Shown here: one piece after another, positions 7,276 through 14,480 of the stretch
Layout: every line of letters begins with the position of its first letter
Numbering within the stretch: position 1 is the first letter of the stretch
Source of the DNA: JBEIUO01 sp964549785
Lineage (GTDB): Bacteria; Planctomycetota; Phycisphaerae; Phycisphaerales; UBA1924
Assembly: GCA_964549785.1 (NCBI GenBank)
Contig: CAZJXA010000071.1
Coordinates: forward strand, 1 to 14,480
DNA length: 14,480 bases
Direction: 5' to 3'
The notes under the pieces: model-generated
What the model was told of the DNA's origin: nothing
The model's database searches: none
What the model saw: only the letters and a program-made list of their open reading frames with translations
Position numbers and translations under genes: made by a program

Positions 7276-10236
7276 ATGCCGCTTACACTTGCCGGCGGTC
7301 AAGGAGACGGGCTTTTCATCATGGAGCAAACGGGAGAGGGTCTCGAAGCCGTCGGCGGCCCGGTGTGGCCGATTGTCGCCGTATTGGGCCTCGCGGCGGC
7401 GGCGGCGTTGGTGGGAAGTTTGGTCTATTTCTTGCGTCAGCGAAGCCTGCTCCGCCGCGTGTATGAGCGGTCGCCGCAACCGATGCTGGTGATCAGCGGA
7501 CCCTCCGCCCGGATCATCTCCGCCAACAGTGGGGCATGCCGGCTCTACGGCTATGAGCCCGACGAGTGGTCGGGAATGCTCTTCGCCAAATTGAGATCCG
7601 GGTCGGAAGCAAACCCGCTCGACAAAGACTCCGTGACATCGCTCATGCGCAGCCCGTCGGCGATGGCGACCTGGGACCACCGTCGCAAGGACGGAACCCG
7701 AATCGATGTGGAAGTAACCGGATTTCTCGACGGCTATCCGACTCGCGATGCCCGCGTGGTCGCCCTCCGCGACGTCACCGCGGCCCGGTCGGAAACGGCC
7801 TCCAAGCGAGCCATGGAAGAGGCGCTCCGAGTCTCGGAAGCCCGCTACCGCCGGGTCGTCGAGGGGATTGACATCATCTCCTGGGAGATGTCGCTCGCGG
7901 AATGTCGGTTCACGTTCGTCAGCGAGCCCGCGGAGCGAATCCTGGGTTTCCCGGTCGAAGCGTGGTACGCGACCGACTTCTGGTCCGACCACGTCGACCC
8001 GGAAGATGTCGGAGGGGTGATGGCTTTCTGCGAGTCGGCCACCACGCGTGGCGAGGACCACGTACTTGAGTACCGGATGATCGCCGCGGACGGCCGGCGG
8101 GTGTGGATCCGCGACCTGGTCACCGTGGTCATGCGGGACGGCCGGGCCCATTCGCTGCGGGGCGCGATGATCGATGTGACCGCCGAGAAGCGGGCCTTGA
8201 TCGAGGTCGAAGAATCCAAGCGGCGGTATCTCGCGATCGTGGACGCCCACCCCGATCTGATCTGCCGCTTCACCGAGGATTCGACTCTCACGTTCGTCAA
8301 CGACGCCTATGCGGCGTTCTTTGGGAACGGTTCGCCCAAGGAACTGGTGAACGTCCGCTTCTGCGAGTTTCTTGAGCCGGACGACCGAGCCCGAATCGGG
8401 CGTGAGATTCAGGCGTTGGCGTCCGACCCCGCCACCCCCCGCACCAAAGAGCAGGCGGCCCGCGGGTCGTCCGGCGAGGTGCGGTGGTTCTCGTGGCACA
8501 ACTCGGTAGTCCAGTTAAAGAACGGTCGCGGCGTGGAGTTTCAAGGTGTGGGGAGGGACATCACCGCGCTCACCGAGGCGCGCCTGGCGGTGCTGCGGCG
8601 GGACGCGATCTTGCGGACCGTCGCCGACACCGCGGGCAGCGTGCTCTCGGCCCGTCGCTGGGATGAGGCGCTCCCCGGTTTGCTCGAAAAACTCGGCGCG
8701 GCGGCCGGAGCCTCCCGCTTGTCCCTGTTCGCCCTCACGAACGACGCTGAAACCCCCGCCCGGATCGTCCGGCAGTGGAACGCCGCTTCACCGGCGTCGC
8801 CACATCAGAGCCACGCCATCCAGCGCCCGATCCTGGGCGAGGATGTGCCGCAGGGCCAAGGGGCGGAAGGACGCGAACGCACCGTCCCGGTGCTCGCGGG
8901 CGATCGTGCGTGGGGATCTCTGTCGGCGCTCGCGGCGGACAACCGGCCCGAATGGACGGAGGGCGAGATCGATGCGCTCCGGAGTTTCGCCGGCTTGCTT
9001 GGCGCATTCATGCAGCGCGAACGCATGGTGGAGCACTTGCGTGCCTCGGACGAGCAACTGCGGCAGTCGCAAAAACTGGAAGCGGTCGGACAATTGGCGA
9101 GCGGCGTGGCCCACGACTTCAACAACCTCTTGACGGCGATCCAGGGGTATGTGGGGTTGGCCAAGACCACGCTCCCCGCAAACCACCCCGCCATCGAGAG
9201 TCTCGAGCAAGTGGAAGAGGCGTCACGCCAGGCGACAGGTGTCGCGCACGCCTTGCTCACCTTCACGCGCCGGGGCACGAGCCAGCGGCGGCCCGTGGAG
9301 TTGGGCTCGGTGATCGAACCCGCCCTGAAATTGCTCAGACGGACGCTGCCCGCCAGCATCGACCTTCGGATGGAGCCCTCGGCCACCGACGTCTGGGTGA
9401 ACGCGGATCCGACGCAACTGCAGCAGGTTATCCTGAACCTCACCATTAACGCACGCGACGCGATGGAGGGTGGTGGCCAGGTCCGGGTGCGGGTAGAGGC
9501 TTCGGAACCGGGAGAAGCCGCGATCGTGGTCAGCGACGATGGGATCGGGATGTCCGAGGCGGTTCAAGCCCGGCTGTACGAACCGTTCTTCACCACGAAA
9601 CCCAAGGGTGCCGGCACCGGGCTCGGGTTGTCGATCGTCCACGGTATCATTTCGGAACACGGCGGGCGTATCGTGGTGCGATCCGAACCGGGGAGGGGAT
9701 CGGTGTTCCGGGTTGTGTTGCCGCGGGTGCCGGCTCCGCCCGAGGGTCCGACGCTTCTCGAGCGTTCCGTTTCGTTGGCCCGTGGAAGCGTGCTCGTCGT
9801 CGAGGATGACGCCTTGGTGCGGGGCTTGATCTGCTCGATGCTGACTTCTCTCGGTTTCGAGTCCGCGGCGGCGGCAACCGCGGCGGCGGCCGACACTTTG
9901 GCGGATTCGGGCTCTTTCGTGGCCGCGCTCATCGACATTGAATTGCCCGACCGCAACGGGGCGGAAATGCTCGCCGGGTGGCGACGCCAAGGGCGGATGT
10001 TCCCGGCGGTCCTGGTGACCGGGCTGGCCGACGGAACGGGCCTCTCGGGGCACACCAAGCACGGTCGTCGTCCCGGCGAGTCCGGTTCGGATTCGGAAGG
10101 GGTCGGATTAGGGGAGTACCCCCTGGGCGTCGCGGTGCTGCAGAAGCCTTTTCGCCTCAATGATCTGAGAGACGTGTTGACAACTATTCTGGGGTCCGGG
10201 AAATCCCCGAACACCGCCACGGACGATGCGGAATAA
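7276..10236 (+). CDS. Hybrid sensor histidine kinase (PAS-PAS-PAS-GAF-HisKA-HATPase-REC)
   Basis: A 986-residue sensor kinase. One membrane segment lies at about 30-53, with no sizeable periplasmic domain, so sensing is probably intracellular. PAS-like domains follow at about 61-170, 186-304 and 314-432, then a GAF-like region at 440-580, a HisKA domain with phospho-acceptor H613 in GVAHDFNNLL, and a HATPase domain with the N box around N721/N725, DDGIGM (754-759), FFTTK and GAGTGLGLS (778-786). The C-terminal receiver (about 836-972) has E843/D844/D845, D887 as phospho-acceptor, T915 and K957. About 20 extra Gly/Ser-rich residues lie between T915 and K957. The ATG at 7276 gives the longest reading; an ATG at 7321 has AAGGAG at 7301-7306, 14 bases upstream, and is a good alternative that keeps the membrane segment. 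The response regulator gene begins 3 bp after the stop, so the two should work as one phosphorelay. The signal is unknown. Confidence 0.94.
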   Translation: MPLTLAGGQGDGLFIMEQTGEGLEAVGGPVWPIVAVLGLAAAAALVGSLVYFLRQRSLLRRVYERSPQPMLVISGPSARIISANSGACRLYGYEPDEWSGMLFAKLRSGSEANPLDKDSVTSLMRSPSAMATWDHRRKDGTRIDVEVTGFLDGYPTRDARVVALRDVTAARSETASKRAMEEALRVSEARYRRVVEGIDIISWEMSLAECRFTFVSEPAERILGFPVEAWYATDFWSDHVDPEDVGGVMAFCESATTRGEDHVLEYRMIAADGRRVWIRDLVTVVMRDGRAHSLRGAMIDVTAEKRALIEVEESKRRYLAIVDAHPDLICRFTEDSTLTFVNDAYAAFFGNGSPKELVNVRFCEFLEPDDRARIGREIQALASDPATPRTKEQAARGSSGEVRWFSWHNSVVQLKNGRGVEFQGVGRDITALTEARLAVLRRDAILRTVADTAGSVLSARRWDEALPGLLEKLGAAAGASRLSLFALTNDAETPARIVRQWNAASPASPHQSHAIQRPILGEDVPQGQGAEGRERTVPVLAGDRAWGSLSALAADNRPEWTEGEIDALRSFAGLLGAFMQRERMVEHLRASDEQLRQSQKLEAVGQLASGVAHDFNNLLTAIQGYVGLAKTTLPANHPAIESLEQVEEASRQATGVAHALLTFTRRGTSQRRPVELGSVIEPALKLLRRTLPASIDLRMEPSATDVWVNADPTQLQQVILNLTINARDAMEGGGQVRVRVEASEPGEAAIVVSDDGIGMSEAVQARLYEPFFTTKPKGAGTGLGLSIVHGIISEHGGRIVVRSEPGRGSVFRVVLPRVPAPPEGPTLLERSVSLARGSVLVVEDDALVRGLICSMLTSLGFESAAAATAAAADTLADSGSFVAALIDIELPDRNGAEMLAGWRRQGRMFPAVLVTGLADGTGLSGHTKHGRRPGESGSDSEGVGLGEYPLGVAVLQKPFRLNDLRDVLTTILGSGKSPNTATDDAE

Positions 10237-10239
10237 CCA

Positions 10240-10896
10240 ATGACCAAACGGATCACCATCGTGCTTGCTGATGACCATGCGCTCTTGCGAAGCACTCTCG
10301 CGGCGATGCTGGGTGCGAACGCCGGTTTCACGATCGTCGGCGAGGCGGGAACGACCGACGACGCCATCACGCTTTCCATACGCCATCAACCGACCGTCAC
10401 GGTGCTCGATATCGACATCCCCGGGGTGGAGTGCTTCGAGGCCGCCCGGACCATCAAGAGCCGGTGCGAGCATACCGGTATCCTCTTCCTCAGTGCGTTC
10501 AGCCACGACCGGTACATCGATTCCGCGCTCAACGTCGGTGCGCTGGGCTACGTGACAAAATCCGAGCCGCCCGAGACCGTGATCGCGGCCATTCGCGCCA
10601 TCGCCTCCGGCCAGTCGTACTTTTCGCCGGATATTCAGTCACGCATCGTCATCTCCGCGGACGGCGTCAAACTGGCGAACGAACCCCAGAGCCGGGCGTC
10701 GACGCTGACGGCCCGAGAGGTCGAGGTCTTGCGATATATCGCCCGTGGGATGAGCAAAAAAGAGATCGCGCAGACCATGCACCTGTCGGTCAAGACGGTG
10801 GAAAATCACGCCCAGAATGTCATGTCGCGGCTGGCGATCCACGACCGCGTGGAGTTGGCACGGTACGCAATCCGTGAAGGTTTGGTGGAGGCGTGA
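10240..10896 (+). CDS. NarL/FixJ-type response regulator
   Basis: A 218-residue DNA-binding response regulator. The receiver domain (about 4-120) has all the expected residues: D11 and D12, phospho-acceptor D57 in TVLDIDIPG, S85 and K107 in YVTKSEP. The C-terminal LuxR/GerE helix-turn-helix covers about 153-215, with LTAREVEVLRYIARGMSKKE and the recognition helix in SVKTVENHAQNV. It should dimerise and bind DNA when phosphorylated by the hybrid kinase encoded just upstream, from which it is separated by only 3 bp; a shared transcript is very likely. The start at 10240 is the only sensible one, with a weak GGA seven bases upstream. Targets are unknown; the neighbouring small HTH gene and the transporter gene are candidates only because they lie close by. 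Confidence 0.95.
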   Translation: MTKRITIVLADDHALLRSTLAAMLGANAGFTIVGEAGTTDDAITLSIRHQPTVTVLDIDIPGVECFEAARTIKSRCEHTGILFLSAFSHDRYIDSALNVGALGYVTKSEPPETVIAAIRAIASGQSYFSPDIQSRIVISADGVKLANEPQSRASTLTAREVEVLRYIARGMSKKEIAQTMHLSVKTVENHAQNVMSRLAIHDRVELARYAIREGLVEA

Positions 10897-10987
10897 TGAT
10901 TCTCGCGATCTAGAAAACCTTTACATACAGCCGCCCTTGCCGGAAAGGGTCATTGTCCCTATTGCCTTGCCCCCGCCGGCGGGCCGA

Positions 10988-10993
10988 TAGTGT
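10988..10993 (+). promoter_or_regulatory. Possible -10 element (TAGTGT) giving a leaderless start
   Basis: TAGTGT fits the TANNNT form of a -10 element and stands exactly seven bases ahead of the ATG at 11001, the spacing seen for leaderless transcripts in other bacteria. A -35 element is less clear: TTGCCC at 10967-10972 is 15 bp upstream, shorter than ideal. The same TAGTGTG string recurs at 11400-11406 ahead of the transporter gene. Confidence 0.35.
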
Positions 10994-11000
10994 GGCAGAG

Positions 11001-11315
11001 ATGTCAATCCCAATCACACAATGGCCGTCCCACGGCTCACCGGCCGACCCTTCAAACGGTAGCGCGACGCACGCGCAGGACTCCCAAATGGGTGCCCGCA
11101 TGATGGCTTCCCGGCCCGACCTTACCCAGCAGGTCAGCCCGGCCCAGCACCGGGTTTTGGAACTGTTGCTTGAAGGATTGACCGAGCCGGCCATCGCCGC
11201 CAAACTGGAACGCAGCCGCCACACCGTGCACGACCATACCAAAGCGATTTACGGTTCGCTGGGCGTCAAAACCCGCGTGCAACTGGTCCTCGCGTTCTCT
11301 CAGCCCCCTCTGTAA
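11001..11315 (+). CDS. Stand-alone LuxR-type helix-turn-helix protein
   Basis: A 104-residue protein made of a polar N-terminal stretch of about 40 residues and a C-terminal LuxR/GerE-type helix-turn-helix (VSPAQHRVLELLLEGLTE, then the recognition helix in SRHTVHDHTKAIYGSLGV). It has no receiver or ligand-binding domain. The HTVHDHTKAIY form of the recognition region is, to my memory, common in planctomycete LuxR-type proteins. It probably binds DNA as a dimer; with no sensor domain it may be set by its amount, or may pair with or compete against the adjacent full-length response regulator. The ATG at 11001 is chosen over an in-frame TTG at 10953 and GTG at 10992, because the segment before it looks like promoter sequence. 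It lies 104 bp after the response regulator stop, so co-transcription is possible but not certain. Confidence 0.8.
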   Translation: MSIPITQWPSHGSPADPSNGSATHAQDSQMGARMMASRPDLTQQVSPAQHRVLELLLEGLTEPAIAAKLERSRHTVHDHTKAIYGSLGVKTRVQLVLAFSQPPL

Positions 11316-11487
11316 GTGCGGGAGAATGTGCGCAACGGTCAGGCCCCGTTCCCACTCTCTCGGGGGCCGCCCGGGCTTGCACGAACGCGCGGTTTCGCGT
11401 AGTGTGATCGTCGAAAGCGGATCATCGGCGGGCCCCTAGCTGGGCTTACTCAACCGTCGCGACGCTTTCCGCGAGGGCTCCGCTGTC
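11316..11487. other. Intergenic region ahead of the transporter gene
   Basis: This 172-bp stretch has an inverted repeat GGCCCC (11342-11347) and GGGGCC (11363-11368) with no U-run after it, so it is at best a weak or factor-dependent terminator for the HTH gene. Further on are TTGCAC (11377-11382) and TAGTGT (11400-11405), 17 bp apart, a possible promoter with three of six matches in each box. GAGGG at 11473-11477 is too far from the ATG at 11488 to be a strong ribosome binding site. Confidence 0.4.
11377..11405 (+). promoter_or_regulatory. Weak candidate promoter for the OPT transporter gene
   Basis: TTGCAC and TAGTGT are separated by an ideal 17 bp, but each matches the sigma70 consensus at only three of six positions. 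Support comes mainly from the repeat of CTTGC...TAGTGTG upstream of the small HTH gene, with a spacing two bases shorter there. Transcription from here would give a leader of about 75 bases. Confidence 0.25.
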
Positions 11488-14208
11488 ATGGCCGGTTCCG
11501 AACCCAATCAGCCGTTTTCGCACTCCGCCACTCCCGGCACCCCGGAACTCGCCATGACCAGCGAGGGGCTCGGTCCCAACGACATCCCCCCTCCGCCGTC
11601 GCCCGAGGCGTCGCCCGAAGACAAGGACCGCTATTGGCGCAAGTACGTCTACCAGGGCGACAAGATGCCCCAATTGACGTGGCGGGCCGTCATCATGGGC
11701 GGCTTTCTGGGCATGGTGATGTCGGCCTCCAACCTCTACACGTCGCTCTCCATCGGCTGGCTCTTCGGCGTTTCCATCACCGCCTGCGTCATGAGTTTCA
11801 TCATCTGGAACTTCGTGCGCCTGTGCTCCGGCAACCGCCTGAGCCAGATGTCGATGCTCGAGAACGCCTGCATGGCCAGCACCGCCAGCGCCGCGGGATA
11901 CGCCACAGGCTCCACCGTGGCCACCATGTTCGGGGCGATGGTGCTTCTCACCGACCCGCTGCCCGGGCAGACCCTCGCCGATGTCAAGACGTGGGAGGTC
12001 ACCGCCCCGTGGGTGGCGGTGGTCTTCACCCTGTGCACCGGCCTCTTGGGCGTCTTTATCGCCATCCCCATGAAGCGGCAGATGGTGAATCACGAGCAAC
12101 TCGCCTTCCCCACCGGCACCGCCGCCGCGGAGACGCTCAAGAGCCTCTACAGCCGCAGCGCCGAGGCGGTGCAGAAGGCCTACGTCCTCCTGGGCGGCCT
12201 CGTCGTGGGGCTGGTCGTCGGGTTCCTCCGGGTCGGTGACGACGTTCTCGAAAAAGTCGGATGGTTGCGGGCCTTTGTGGGCCGCATCTCGTTCCTCCGC
12301 ATCCCCGCCGAACTCGAGATGCACTTCATCAGCCGTCTGTACCCCGGCGGGCGATTCCCCAACGGCTTCGCCTTTGAGCCCTCGGTCCTGCTGATCGCCG
12401 CCGGCATGCTGGTGGGGATGCGGACCAGCATCTCGTTAGTACTGAGTTCTTTACTGCTTTACGCGGTGGTGGCACCGCAACTCGCCGCGGTGGACGCTGC
12501 CCACATGGAGCGGGGTGCCGTTGCGGTGTACGCGGCGGTGGATCTCCTCCCGCAACAGAGCGATCCCATCGCCGCATCCGAGGCGGTCGCGCTCGCGACG
12601 GCATCGGTGGCCGCCTCCCTCGACATCGACCCGCGAGTGTTGGAGGAGGAGGCCCGCAGCGCGACCCGCAGGGTCGTGGTGGCGAACGAGCAGGATCGGG
12701 CCCGGCGGGCCTCGGCCGAGGTCATCGCGGCGGCGGAATCCGCCGTGGTGTCGGCGTCATCCATGGCCCATACGGCACCGGTCCGCGCCGCGGCGGAGAA
12801 GGCCCGCGATGCGGCGCTGCAGTCGAGCTTCGGCAATGCCGACCCGACGACCGTCACCGACACCGTGGTGCGGGCCGTCGCGACGGCCGCCGCCGATGCC
12901 GCGGAGTCCACGCTCGGGGCGGCGGGCGGGGGTCCGGCGGGGGTCCGCGCGATCATCGAGAGCAGGGTTGAGCCCGCCTTGGCCGCCGTGGCCCTCTCGG
13001 AAGACGAACGAAGAACTCTCGCGGCTGCCGTGGTGGCGGCGGGCCGCCGCAACGCCGGAGACATAGCCGCGGCGAACTACGCGAACCGCGGGGCATTTCT
13101 GGCCGCCCGCGAGGCCCGGTCCAAGGCGATATCGGCGGGAAGAACGCCGGACGAAGCCGACCTGTACGCCGCCGCGGCGTTCAACTCCGAGCGATACATT
13201 CCCAACTTCATCTGGAACTGGGGCGGGGGGCGGCTCAGCATCACCCGCTGGAGTTTGTGGGGTGGCACGGCGGTGATGGTCTTCTCCAGCCTGATGAGCG
13301 TTGCCCTCCAATGGCGGACCATCGCGCGGGCTTTCGTCGGTGTCAAGAAGGGGGCCGTGAGCGGCGAGGACTCCGCGATCGAAGTCCCGGGGTCGTGGAT
13401 GGTGATCGGGATGATCCCGATCACCATCGCCATGGTCTGGATACAGATGGTCGCGTTTGATGTCAGTTGGTACGCGGGCATCATCGCCGTCGCGATGAGC
13501 TTCGTCCTCAGCCTGGTGGCCTGCCGGGCCACCGGTGAAACCGACACGACGCCCATCGGCGCCATGGGCAAGGTGATGCAGTTGACGTTCGCGGTGCTGG
13601 CACCCAAGAACATCTGGGCGAACCTGGCTTCGGCCGGTATCGCGGCCAACTCCGCCAGTGCCTCCGCCGACCTCCTGACGGACCTCAAGATGGGGTACCT
13701 GCTGGGCGCCAACCCTCGTCGTCAGTTTCTGGCCCAGTTTTTCGGCGTCTTCTTCGGCACAGTCGCAATCATCCCCATCTGGTACCTGATGGTCCCCAAC
13801 CGGGAAGCCCTGGAAAAGTTCGCGTTGCCCTCAACCCGCATCTGGGAGGCGGTCGCCAAGGTGTTGGTCAACGGCATCAACGAACTCCCGCCGTCGGCGG
13901 TCTATTCCATCCTGGTCGGCGCCATCGTGGGGATGGCCCTCCCGGTGATCGAGAAGGTTCTCCCGCCCAAGGCGCGGAAGTTCATGCCCAGCGCGATGGG
14001 CCTGGGACTCGCCTGGATCATGCCTTTTCAGAACGCCTTGTCCTTCTTTGTCGGAGCCTGCGTCGCGTTCCTATGGGGCAAGATGGGCCGACAATCCGCC
14101 GACCGATACAACGTCCCGATCGCCTCCGGCTTTATCGCGGGAGAAAGCCTCATGGCGGCGGCGCTCGCGATCGCGGCGACGGTGGCGGGATTGCTGGCGA
14201 CCGGGTAA
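11488..14208 (+). CDS. OPT-family oligopeptide transporter with large alanine-rich insertion
   Basis: A 906-residue multispanning inner-membrane protein of the OPT family, proton-coupled importers of peptides or, in some members, metal-chelate compounds. Family features include GGFLGMVMSASNLYTSLSIGW (71-91), the SMLENACMASTASAAGYATG segment, HEQLAFPTGTAAAETLKSLY (202-221), the LQWRTIARAF segment (608-617), ETDTTPIGAMGKVMQL (684-699) and the LASAGIAANSASASADLLTDLKMGYLLGA stretch. I count about 14 hydrophobic segments. The protein is longer than usual because residues 335-565 are a soluble, alanine-rich, charged insertion between the membrane segment ending LLLYAVVAPQ and the conserved NWxxxxxxxxxRWSLW...LQWR part. 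The N-terminal 45 residues are polar and Pro-rich; M23 is an alternative start. No peptidase or other peptide-related gene lies nearby, so the substrate is unknown. It has its own upstream intergenic region and is probably a separate transcript. Confidence 0.9.
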   Translation: MAGSEPNQPFSHSATPGTPELAMTSEGLGPNDIPPPPSPEASPEDKDRYWRKYVYQGDKMPQLTWRAVIMGGFLGMVMSASNLYTSLSIGWLFGVSITACVMSFIIWNFVRLCSGNRLSQMSMLENACMASTASAAGYATGSTVATMFGAMVLLTDPLPGQTLADVKTWEVTAPWVAVVFTLCTGLLGVFIAIPMKRQMVNHEQLAFPTGTAAAETLKSLYSRSAEAVQKAYVLLGGLVVGLVVGFLRVGDDVLEKVGWLRAFVGRISFLRIPAELEMHFISRLYPGGRFPNGFAFEPSVLLIAAGMLVGMRTSISLVLSSLLLYAVVAPQLAAVDAAHMERGAVAVYAAVDLLPQQSDPIAASEAVALATASVAASLDIDPRVLEEEARSATRRVVVANEQDRARRASAEVIAAAESAVVSASSMAHTAPVRAAAEKARDAALQSSFGNADPTTVTDTVVRAVATAAADAAESTLGAAGGGPAGVRAIIESRVEPALAAVALSEDERRTLAAAVVAAGRRNAGDIAAANYANRGAFLAAREARSKAISAGRTPDEADLYAAAAFNSERYIPNFIWNWGGGRLSITRWSLWGGTAVMVFSSLMSVALQWRTIARAFVGVKKGAVSGEDSAIEVPGSWMVIGMIPITIAMVWIQMVAFDVSWYAGIIAVAMSFVLSLVACRATGETDTTPIGAMGKVMQLTFAVLAPKNIWANLASAGIAANSASASADLLTDLKMGYLLGANPRRQFLAQFFGVFFGTVAIIPIWYLMVPNREALEKFALPSTRIWEAVAKVLVNGINELPPSAVYSILVGAIVGMALPVIEKVLPPKARKFMPSAMGLGLAWIMPFQNALSFFVGACVAFLWGKMGRQSADRYNVPIASGFIAGESLMAAALAIAATVAGLLATG

Positions 14209-14225
14209 CGTGCCCGCCGTCGTTT

Positions 14226-14255
14226 CGTTGGCGATTGCGACGGCGTCCGCCAACG
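14226..14255. repeat. Inverted repeat between converging genes
   Basis: Perfect 8-bp arms CGTTGGCG (14226-14233) and CGCCAACG (14248-14255) lie 17 bases after the transporter stop codon; GAC/GTC inside the loop could add three pairs past a bulge. No U-run follows on either strand, so this is not a standard intrinsic terminator, but a 3' mRNA-end structure or factor-dependent termination site is reasonable. Confidence 0.45.
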
Positions 14256-14283
14256 CGATATCCCGCGTCGCGCTCGGTCGCGT

Positions 14284-14475
14284 TCAGGGGATGCCATCCG
14301 CCCCAATGGGCTGGGCGGCCGCGTTCTCGTCGGTCACCGTCCCAAGCGCCGGAATCTCCCGCTCTGGGGTGTACGGCATCGGGAAGAACCCCCGCACCGT
14401 GCGTTCGCGACTCCGGGAGCCCAGCTGGCGGGTGGTGGCGCGGTTGACCCGGCCCGGACTCGGCTGGGTCGCCAT
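14284..14475 (-). CDS. Small or 5'-truncated hypothetical protein
   Basis: A 63-residue frame on the minus strand, from ATG at 14475 to TGA at 14284, converging on the transporter gene. I do not recognise it. The codon third positions are very strongly G or C (almost nine in ten by my count), like the true genes here, which supports coding. The product is polar and Arg/Pro-rich (MATQPSPGRVNRATTRQL at the start), with no membrane segment and no Cys. Only five bases lie between the ATG and the window edge, and no stop codon interrupts the frame there, so this may be the C-terminal end of a longer gene rather than a complete small one. Confidence 0.5.
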   Translation of the reverse strand: MATQPSPGRVNRATTRQLGSRSRERTVRGFFPMPYTPEREIPALGTVTDENAAAQPIGADGIP

Positions 14476-14480
14476 GGGGG

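Noticed and set aside
7081..8499. 472-codon minus-strand ORF opposite the histidine kinase
   Set aside because: Antisense shadow over clear PAS domains; no recognisable motif.
10972..10983. Perfect 12-bp palindrome CCCGCCGGCGGG as an operator or terminator
   Set aside because: G/C-only palindromes arise easily in this base composition and no U-run follows.
14073..14447. 124-codon plus-strand ORF over the transporter end and beyond
   Set aside because: It overlaps the conserved transporter C-terminus in another frame, and the minus-strand frame at 14284-14475 has better codon use.
1..14480. CRISPR array, tRNA or rRNA genes, transposase, integrase or phage genes
   Set aside because: I found no regularly spaced direct repeats, no tRNA or rRNA-like stretch and no mobile-element protein motif in any reading frame I examined.

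Overview
The window reads as chromosomal DNA of a high-G+C bacterium, most likely a planctomycete and perhaps of the Phycisphaerae type. The evidence is: (i) an ECF sigma factor translationally coupled to a Hanks-type Ser/Thr kinase with a C-terminal helical-repeat region, a pairing typical of Planctomycetota; (ii) few convincing Shine-Dalgarno sequences; (iii) a stand-alone LuxR-type HTH protein of the HTVHDHTKAIY type. The taxonomic call is inference. I see no rRNA, tRNA, CRISPR array, insertion sequence or phage gene.

Layout. Bases 1-234 hold nothing I can name. A DEAD-box RNA helicase (235-1782, +) meets the end of a minus-strand operon in a 4-base stop-codon overlap, and its likely terminator lies inside the opposing gene. 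The minus-strand operon reads right to left: an ArsR-family repressor (5407-5039), an ECF sigma factor (5026-4430) and a membrane Ser/Thr kinase (4433-1779). It starts at a compact promoter with a perfect TTGACA box, a 22-bp palindromic operator between the promoter boxes, and an ATG almost on the expected transcription start. This looks like an autoregulated, near-leaderless switch in front of a sigma/kinase signalling module.

To the right all main genes are on the plus strand: a SpoVR-family protein (5660-7192), a hybrid sensor histidine kinase with PAS, GAF, HisKA, HATPase and REC domains (7276-10236), its partner NarL/FixJ response regulator (10240-10896), a small stand-alone LuxR-type HTH protein (11001-11315), and an OPT-family transporter (11488-14208). 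The window ends with a small or partial minus-strand ORF (14284-14475).

The most unusual items are a roughly 230-residue alanine-rich soluble insertion in the OPT transporter, with a cluster of rare A/T-ending codons just before it; the ArsR-sigma-kinase operon with its leaderless operator-promoter; the HTH-only regulator next to a complete two-component pair, also with a leaderless-type start; an expanded beta4-beta5 region in the hybrid kinase receiver; and a DEVD rather than DEAD motif II in the helicase.
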